Below, piece after piece: positions 58,526 through 64,000 of a stretch of DNA of 64,000 nt. Below the pieces are notes generated by a model. The model was given only the letters and a program-made list of their open reading frames with translations. It was not told the DNA's origin and ran no database searches. The stretch spans positions 1 through 64,000 of the forward strand of contig CP047920.1 in NCBI GenBank assembly GCA_010202645.1, in the 5' to 3' direction. This stretch comes from Candidatus Saccharibacteria bacterium oral taxon 488. GTDB lineage: Bacteria; Patescibacteriota; Saccharimonadia; Saccharimonadales; Saccharimonadaceae. The position numbers and the translations under genes are program-made. The number at the start of each line of letters is the position of its first letter. The first letter of the stretch is position 1.

Positions 58526-60106
58526 GTGATGATAAAAAAATACATCTTTGTTACTGGTGGTGTGTTATCTGGTGTCGGTAAGGGCATCACGGCGGCGAGT
58601 ATCGGTGCAGTATTACAAGCTAAAGGCATCGTCGTGTCGGCTCAGAAGTGCGATCCGTATCTGAATGTTGATGCCGGACTGCTGAATCCAAAAGAGCACG
58701 GTGAGTGCTTTGTGACCAAAGATGGCGCTGAGACTGATTTAGATTTGGGGCATTACGAGCGGTTTTTGGATTTGGAACTGACGCGGAAAAACACCACGCT
58801 GTCGGGTCGGCTGCTGCGTGATCTTATCGCTGATGAACGAGCCGGCAAATTTGGCGGCCAGACGGTACAGATGGTGCCTCATTTGACTAATTCCATCAAG
58901 GCGGCTATCCGCGAGGCGGCCGAAGGTGACGTTCACATCGTGGAAATTGGCGGCACCGTCGGCGATTACGAAGGTCTGAGTTTTATCGAGGCGATCCGCG
59001 GTTTTGCGTTGGATGTGGGGCGGGAAAATTGCCTGTTCGTGCACGTGGTGTATGTGCCATTTTTGGAGGCATCGCACGAGTATAAGACCAAGCCAGCTCA
59101 GAATGCACTGGCGGATCTTCGTGGTTTTGGCATTATGCCGGACGTGGTGGCGGTGCGGACTGAGGGTCACGACAAGCCGCCGCGCAGTATCGGCGAAAAA
59201 ATTGCTATTTCGTCTGGTGTGCGCCGTGAGGGAATTATTATGATGCCAAATGTCGATACGGTATATGAAGTGCCATTGACGGTGCACCGTGATTTGGGCA
59301 AGCTGCTTGGCGAGTTTACCGACAACGCCACTGAGCCAAATTTACAGCGATGGAAACGTCTAGCTCAGCGCGATACTACTGAATATGCCAAGCGGGTGAC
59401 CGTCGGCTTGGTGGCTAAATACATTGATAATTCTGATACCTACTTGTCAGTGACCGAGGCGCTAAAGTCTGCCGCTTGGGCGAACAAAAGCGAGATTTCT
59501 ATCAAGTGGATTAACGCCGAGACGGCTGGTGAGGCTGATTTTGCCAGCGTTGACGCCATCGTGGTGCCGGGTGGTTTTGGTACGCGCGGCGTGGAGGGGA
59601 AAATCAAGGCGGCTGAATATTGTATAAAAAACAACAAGCCGTATTTAGGAATTTGTCTTGGCCTGCAGGCGGCGGTTATTGCGGCGGCGCGTTTGGGCGG
59701 CGTAGCGAATGCTAACAGTGAAGAGTTTGGCGCTGAGACTGGCGCGAATGTGGTGTACATCATGGATGGCCAGCAGGGCAAGCAGTCGACCGGCGGTACG
59801 ATGCGCCTCGGCGATTATCCGGCGGTGCTGAAATCTGGTTCGCTTGCGGCTAAAATGTATGGTAAAACAGAGGTAATTGAGCGGCACCGCCACCGCTACG
59901 AAGTGAATCAAGATTTTGTTCAAGCGATCGAGCGGGGCGGCCTCGTGATTTCTGGCACGTCGCCGAACGGTCAGCTGGTGGAATTTATTGAAGCGCCGCA
60001 TCATCGGTATTTCGTGGCTACGCAAGCTCACCCTGAATTTAAGTCGCGCCCATTCCGACCGCATCCGCTATTTGACGGGCTGATTCGAGCTGCCTTGACA
60101 AAGTAA
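58526..60106 (+). CDS. pyrG: CTP synthase
   Basis: PyrG aminates UTP to CTP with glutamine. The 526-residue protein has an amidoligase domain (FVTGGVLSGVGKGITAASIG at about 8-27, DPYLNVDAG, EIGGTVGDYEG) and a class I glutaminase domain with its nucleophile in YLGICLGLQAAV and the HPEFKSRP end. Length is normal. It lies between two small unknown genes and behind the hairpin. With pyrH at the end of the window it covers part of pyrimidine nucleotide supply. Confidence 0.97.
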   Translation: MMIKKYIFVTGGVLSGVGKGITAASIGAVLQAKGIVVSAQKCDPYLNVDAGLLNPKEHGECFVTKDGAETDLDLGHYERFLDLELTRKNTTLSGRLLRDLIADERAGKFGGQTVQMVPHLTNSIKAAIREAAEGDVHIVEIGGTVGDYEGLSFIEAIRGFALDVGRENCLFVHVVYVPFLEASHEYKTKPAQNALADLRGFGIMPDVVAVRTEGHDKPPRSIGEKIAISSGVRREGIIMMPNVDTVYEVPLTVHRDLGKLLGEFTDNATEPNLQRWKRLAQRDTTEYAKRVTVGLVAKYIDNSDTYLSVTEALKSAAWANKSEISIKWINAETAGEADFASVDAIVVPGGFGTRGVEGKIKAAEYCIKNNKPYLGICLGLQAAVIAAARLGGVANANSEEFGAETGANVVYIMDGQQGKQSTGGTMRLGDYPAVLKSGSLAAKMYGKTEVIERHRHRYEVNQDFVQAIERGGLVISGTSPNGQLVEFIEAPHHRYFVATQAHPEFKSRPFRPHPLFDGLIRAALTK

Positions 60107-60120
60107 AAAACTTATGCTAA
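60092..60120 (+). promoter_or_regulatory. Promoter of the 51-residue gene inside the pyrG 3' end
   Basis: ttgaca at about 60094-60099 and taacat after 17 bases, with TTATGC just before. The spacer is nearly the same as that of the promoter at 27119 (aaa-taaaaa-cttatgc). It overlaps the pyrG stop codon. Confidence 0.6.
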
Positions 60121-60159
60121 CATACAGCCAGATAGTACCTAAAATAAAAAGGAATAAAA

Positions 60160-60315
60160 ATGGCTGAAGAAACAATTGAAATGCAGGATCCGCTTGATAA
60201 GACGACGCTGAGTCATGACGATGCCTCGGCGCTTGGGTATGTTTTGCGTCACGTCAAGGGCTCGAGTCCGAGTTCGGTGACGCTGCTGCAGCTGGAAGAA
60301 ATGGGTCAGGAGTAA
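60160..60315 (+). CDS. Small protein of 51 residues, unknown
   Basis: MAEETIEMQDPLDKTTLSHD begins a 51-residue acidic protein that ends QLEEMGQE. The aaaaagga site and the strong promoter at 60092-60120 support expression. No membrane helix or known motif is seen. It is separated from argS by 30 bases that hold the argS promoter. Confidence 0.6.
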   Translation: MAEETIEMQDPLDKTTLSHDDASALGYVLRHVKGSSPSSVTLLQLEEMGQE

Positions 60316-60345
60316 AACTGCTTGTTGTCTGCTATACTGGAAGGT

Positions 60346-61977
60346 ATGGAACAGATTATTTCTCAGGCGGTGAAGCAACTTTTTGATCAAGATGTATCGG
60401 TGCAATTGACGCGCCCTGACCCGAAGTTTGGCGACTTTGCGACTAATGCGGCGCTGCAGCTGGCGAAACCCTTGGGTAAGAATCCGCGCGAGATTGCCGA
60501 GGCGATTGCTGAGGAGCTGCGTGGTCGTGAGGAATTTAGTGATGTCAGTGTGGCTGGGCCGGGCTTTATCAATGTGACGTTAAGTGACCAAGCGGTGCTT
60601 GAGTCACTGAAAGTGCGGCCGGCGACCAATCGTTCAGGAAAGACAGTGGTCATTGAGACCAATTGTCCAAATCCATTTAAGGCCATGCATATTGGCCACG
60701 CGTTGAATGCGATTTTGGCGGACACCATGGCGAATTTGCTGGCGGTAGATGGTGCGTCAGTACACCGAGTGAGTTACCATGGCGATGTCGGCACGCATGT
60801 CGGCAAGAGCATGTGGGCGATTCTTCGCGAAATTGACGGCGATGTCAGCAAGCTAGACGCTATTCCGGCTGATAAGCGCAACGAATTTATGAGCCGTATG
60901 TACGTTGAGGGAGCGCGGGCAGCCAAAGAGTCACCAGAGGCACGGGCGGAAATTGATGAGTTAGCCAAGCAATCGTTTGTGCTGGACGATCCGCTGTATA
61001 AGCAGGTGTATGAGATTTGTAAGGCCTGGAGTTTTGATGAAATTGACGCCAATGTGGCGCGGCTCGGCAATATTCCAATTGAGCGGCGCTACGTCGAGAG
61101 CGAGACTGAAGTGCCGGGCAAGGCCTTGATCAAAGAAAAAACCCCAGAAGTCTTTACTAAATCAGATGGTGCGTACATCTTCAAAGGTAGCCAATACGGT
61201 GCGTTTGATAATGTGTTCATCGGTTCGCACGGCAATGGGTTATACGGCGCGCACGACATGGGGCTAATTCAGCTGAAGCGCCAAGATTATCCAAACCTAG
61301 ACCTATCGATTACGGTCAACGGCGAAGAGCAGGCGGCGTATTTCCGCGGGGTGATTGCCGCCAGCGAATTGGCGATTCCAGAGCTGAAAGGTAAATTGTT
61401 TAATTATGCGACTGGCCTAGTCAAATTAACCACCGGCAAGATGAGTTCGCGCACCGGCGAGGTGATTACTATCGATTGGTTGTTCAACGAATTCAAAAAA
61501 GCCATCAAGCAAGCTGGCGGCGAGCCGACCGACGAAGTGGTGGCGGGCGCACTGCGCTATCAATTTTTGAAAGTGAAAATCGGTAGCGACGTAGTGTTTG
61601 ACATTAATGACGCGGTCAGTTTGACGGGTAACACTGGTAGCTACTTACAATACGCGCACGCTCGGGCGCGGGGTATTTTGGCAAAATCTGAGCAAGCAGT
61701 TGCTTTCCCGACGGAATTGTTCGACGAAGATTGGCTGCTAGTTAGGAAATTGAGCGAATACGCTGAGGCAGTTAACCGTGCTACCGAAAGTTTGGAGCCG
61801 CATCATATTTGCACCTACCTGTTTGAACTGGCGCAGGAGTTCAACCGCTATTACGAGAAAAATCGAGTTGTCGGCAGCGATAAAGAAGCGCACCGCGTCG
61901 GTCTGGTGGCGGTGTATGCTGATATCTTGAAGGCGGGACTCACCATTCTTGGTATCGTCGCCCCTGATAAATTGTAA
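60346..61977 (+). CDS. argS: Arginyl-tRNA synthetase
   Basis: ArgRS charges tRNA-Arg. From ATG 60346 the protein is 543 residues: an N-terminal Add1 domain (about 1-85), the HIGH-like motif in FKAMHIGHALNAIL (about 108-121), TTGKMSSRTGEVIT in the place of KMSKS, and a DALR anticodon-binding domain ending in ILGIVAPDKL. A longer in-frame start at 60322 is rejected because ggaagg and a TATACT box (60333-60338) lie directly before ATG 60346. The lack of a full KMSKS is usual for ArgRS. Confidence 0.96.
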   Translation: MEQIISQAVKQLFDQDVSVQLTRPDPKFGDFATNAALQLAKPLGKNPREIAEAIAEELRGREEFSDVSVAGPGFINVTLSDQAVLESLKVRPATNRSGKTVVIETNCPNPFKAMHIGHALNAILADTMANLLAVDGASVHRVSYHGDVGTHVGKSMWAILREIDGDVSKLDAIPADKRNEFMSRMYVEGARAAKESPEARAEIDELAKQSFVLDDPLYKQVYEICKAWSFDEIDANVARLGNIPIERRYVESETEVPGKALIKEKTPEVFTKSDGAYIFKGSQYGAFDNVFIGSHGNGLYGAHDMGLIQLKRQDYPNLDLSITVNGEEQAAYFRGVIAASELAIPELKGKLFNYATGLVKLTTGKMSSRTGEVITIDWLFNEFKKAIKQAGGEPTDEVVAGALRYQFLKVKIGSDVVFDINDAVSLTGNTGSYLQYAHARARGILAKSEQAVAFPTELFDEDWLLVRKLSEYAEAVNRATESLEPHHICTYLFELAQEFNRYYEKNRVVGSDKEAHRVGLVAVYADILKAGLTILGIVAPDKL

Positions 61978-62010
61978 AATATTAGTAAATATTGTATGAT
62001 ACATCAGAGA

Positions 62011-62536
62011 TGGAAGAGTATCTTTCTGCTAATTTGATGACGCCTAAACGGCAATTAGTTAAGGCTGAGCCAGGACTACGACGTGAACTTTTATTAGACT
62101 CGCAGCGCAGCTGAAGTTGATTCGTGCGGTGTATGAACAGTCTCCGCAGACGTATGATGCTGCAACGAAGGCGGCAGTTAATATAGCACAGGTGGTGCGA
62201 CAAACGGTGGATTTTGCTCCGACTTCGGCTGATTCACCGCTACTCAATGCAGTCAAAGTTGCCAGTCGTGAGGCTACAAACTGTTTTGGCCATGCCATTA
62301 TTGCGTCAGAGTGTCTGGAGCAGCTCGGCATTGAGCATTGCATCAGCTACGCGAATCAGCATGCCATGGTGACACTATTTGATCGGGGCAGTGAGCGAGC
62401 TTTTTTGCTCGATGTGGCGACGGAGGAGCTATGTTGTGATATGACCGGCGTGCTTGGCAGCGGTGCGCCCAACCCGCTTGACCAGCTAGCGATGGGTGAG
62501 TTGCGGGCGGTGCATTTTTTTCAGAGGAACTCTTGA
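62011..62536 (+). pseudogene. Hypothetical protein, apparently broken by one missing base
   Basis: ATG 62011 opens MEEYLSANLMTPKRQLVKAE and stops at 62113 (RRELLLDSQRS-stop). The next frame continues LAAQLKLIRAVYEQSPQTYD and runs to 62536 with a domain containing ATNCFGHAIIASECLEQLG, ISYANQHAMVTLFD and FLLDVATEELCCDM. One extra T in the run at 62089-62092 would give RRELFIRLAAQLKLI and join the parts (about 175 residues). The Cys-His-Asp order (CFGH, NQHAM, LLDV) resembles a transglutaminase-like triad, which is a guess. The stop overlaps the next gene's TTG. Confidence 0.6.
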
Positions 62537-63078
62537 AACGACTACCACCGTCGATTGATAGGCAAAAGTTTATGAGCTCAAGGCCATGGCTGTCGTTCGA
62601 TGCTATTGATGCGGTACAATCTCATGAACATAAGCCCCGAAATCGGATATTACAATTCTTAACATTACCCTCAGTACCGAGGCGTATGTTGCTGATTCAG
62701 CAGTACAATGCCGTCCGACGAGCGGGGTCGGGCAAGATCGAAGCAGCGAGCAAAGGGCTATCAGAATTATCAGGGGTATATCTTGATGTTGATTCGCGAA
62801 ATGGCCTGAAGGAAGTTGATGGGTTGTGTCGTCGGCTAATATTGGCAGGAAAATATGACGAAGCAATTGATTTAGCGACTATGGTGGACGAGAGCTTGGT
62901 TCCAGACGATAAATCGAAAAATAAGTTATTTTTGCCAGATATCATACGAAAAATTGCCAAACAGACAGGAAACAAGGAGCTTGCCTGGCGGGCTATTAAA
63001 CTATACGGGGAGAATCCACCAAATAGCCTGCGCAACGGTAAGCTTGCTGCAGCCAGAAAACTTTTAGATAATTTGTAA
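62533..63078 (+). CDS. Hypothetical helical protein coupled to the gene before it
   Basis: 181 residues from TTG 62533, which overlaps the previous stop (TTGA); an in-frame ATG at 62572 is an alternative. It is mostly helical with basic patches (RRLILAGKYDEAIDLATMVD, RKIAKQTGNKELAWRAIKLY), resembling TPR-like helical pairs. No membrane helix or signal peptide. No family recognised. The tight overlap suggests the two unknown proteins work together. Confidence 0.55.
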   Translation: MKRLPPSIDRQKFMSSRPWLSFDAIDAVQSHEHKPRNRILQFLTLPSVPRRMLLIQQYNAVRRAGSGKIEAASKGLSELSGVYLDVDSRNGLKEVDGLCRRLILAGKYDEAIDLATMVDESLVPDDKSKNKLFLPDIIRKIAKQTGNKELAWRAIKLYGENPPNSLRNGKLAAARKLLDNL

Positions 63079-63124
63079 AGTTTTATGCTACAATCAAGAT
63101 GTTACTTAACGTAAAGGAGTTTTT

Positions 63125-63559
63125 ATGGCAGAGAAGAAAGTAGCCAAGAAGGCGACTACCAAACAGACGACTACTAAGAAATCGATTGTGAAAAAACCAA
63201 GCGTGGCAGCGCTGAAAGAAAAGGCAGCGGCGGTCAAGGGCCATGGCGGCGGTTTTATGACCTTTATCCGTGAGCAAGGCGTGGTTGGCCTGGCTGTCGG
63301 TCTGGCGATCGGTACTGCGGCTGGTGATACGGTGAAGAAATTGGTGACGGCGTTCATCGACCCGCTGGTGCAGCTGATTGTCGGCTCGCAGGAAGGTCTG
63401 CAAGCGGCATCATTCTCTGTTGAAATTGCCAGTCGTAAGGGTGAGTTTCTGTACGGTGCATTCGTTAGCTCGCTGATCACTTTGTTAGCGGTGGCGTTTG
63501 TGGTGTATGCAATTATTCACTTTTTGAAGCTGGATAAATTAGACAAGAAAAAAGACTAA
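63125..63559 (+). CDS. mscL: Large-conductance mechanosensitive channel
   Basis: MscL opens under membrane tension to release solutes in hypo-osmotic shock. The 144-residue protein has a basic N-terminal extension of about 40 residues (Lys/Thr-rich), then the family's amphipathic helix and first membrane helix (FMTFIREQGVVGLAVGLAIG), the loop, and the second membrane helix (VSSLITLLAVAFVVYAIIHF) followed by a Lys/Asp tail. Ribosome site aaaggag precedes the ATG and TTATGCTACAAT (about 63085-63095) is a likely extended -10. A terminator follows. Confidence 0.9.
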   Translation: MAEKKVAKKATTKQTTTKKSIVKKPSVAALKEKAAAVKGHGGGFMTFIREQGVVGLAVGLAIGTAAGDTVKKLVTAFIDPLVQLIVGSQEGLQAASFSVEIASRKGEFLYGAFVSSLITLLAVAFVVYAIIHFLKLDKLDKKKD

Positions 63560-63576
63560 TTGGGCCTTAAAAACAG

Positions 63577-63606
63577 ATCCGCCGGACAGATACGGCGGAT
63601 TTTTTA
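63577..63606 (+). terminator. Terminator after mscL
   Basis: Stem atccgccg / cggcggat with an 8-base loop, followed by TTTTTATG. Confidence 0.9.
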
Positions 63607-63651
63607 TGTAAAACGATTTATGCTGGAACAAGATGCGTACCGTACTCAGGG

Positions 63652-64000
63652 CTAGGAAATCAGCGTGCCGACTGATTCGCCGTTGGCAGCTCGGGCAATA
63701 TTGCCGTCGGTGAGTAAGTCGCAGATAATAACCGGGATGTGTTCATCCATAGCCAGACCGATGGCGGCTTTGTCCATGACGGCGATATCGGGGTTAGTGA
63801 GGGCGTCCTGGTATGATAGCTGATCAAGTTTAACAGCGTCTGGAAATCTCACCGGATCCTTATCATATACGCCGTCGACTTTCGTTGTTTTGATCACAAT
63901 GTCGCACTGCATCTCTAGGGCGAGGTTGAGAGCGGCGGTATCGGTAGTCAGGAAGGGCCGGCCAGTGCCGCAGGCAACGATGACGATACGGCCCTTTTTG
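63652..64000 (-). CDS. pyrH: UMP kinase, C-terminal part (gene continues beyond the window)
   Basis: PyrH phosphorylates UMP to UDP. The visible 115 residues read KKGRIVIVACGTGRPFLTTD, then MQCDIVIKTTKVDGVYDKDP, LSYQDAL and NIARAANGESVGTLIS, which is the C-terminal part of the amino-acid-kinase fold of bacterial UMP kinases. The 5' part of the gene lies past base 64000. No break is seen within the visible part. Confidence 0.95.
   Translation of the reverse strand, partial: KKGRIVIVACGTGRPFLTTDTAALNLALEMQCDIVIKTTKVDGVYDKDPVRFPDAVKLDQLSYQDALTNPDIAVMDKAAIGLAMDEHIPVIICDLLTDGNIARAANGESVGTLIS

Overview
The window opens at dnaA and runs through dnaN, so it starts at the chromosome's replication-origin end. 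The gene set suggests a Patescibacteria/CPR genome, most likely Saccharibacteria (TM7). The grounds are a dense gene layout, UGA used as a stop, a PrgI/VirB4/VirB6-like secretion cluster with many small VirB2-like subunits beside dnaA, Mur ligases without their N-terminal domain, and a very small set of biosynthetic genes. The phylum call is inference from gene content; no rRNA is present to test it.

Layout. 1-2708: dnaA, a candidate oriC and dnaN. 2705-20012 (minus): an envelope-spanning type IV secretion-like machine with a lipoprotein, two VirB6-like channel proteins, PrgI, a VirB4-like N-terminal protein, the VirB4 ATPase, two M23 peptidases (one fused to a lysozyme-like domain) and two small membrane-anchored proteins. 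20382-22706 (plus) holds six tandem VirB2/pilin-like proteins, with a seventh at 26390. 22820-36003 is mostly housekeeping: hsp20, comF, rlmH, an SGNH hydrolase, five tRNAs (counting tRNA-Asp at 20208), valS, femAB, tsaD, murE, and a three-domain RNA repair enzyme (kinase-phosphatase-ligase). 36079-41174 is the most unusual region: a large secreted SGNH hydrolase followed by an array of partial copies of its 3' end, each leading into a different ~100-aa three-helix membrane protein. 41163-50076: murF, a nuclease-like two-gene unit, CIRCE-groES-groEL, a VanY-type peptidase fusion and a sugar-phosphate isomerase. 50172-54157: a MacB-like ABC pair, a tRNA-Ser, and an acetyltransferase/deaminase pair. 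54433-64000: nrdA-nrdB, a flavin-type oxidase, pyrG, argS, mscL and the 3' part of pyrH.

Points that matter most. (1) At least five loci look like single genes or gene junctions shifted by one missing base, mostly in homopolymer runs; this may be consensus sequencing error or real decay and should be resolved before those proteins are interpreted. (2) NrdB has Glu at the first metal-ligand position and Phe at the radical-tyrosine position, the pattern of class Ic (Mn/Fe) enzymes, and its NrdA partner has no C-terminal cysteine pair. (3) Palindromes close to parS lie around valS, about 30 kb from dnaA. (4) Many genes have a -10 box only 6-9 nt before the start codon, suggesting widespread leaderless transcripts. 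(5) The SGNH-hydrolase cassette array is the best candidate for an undescribed system.
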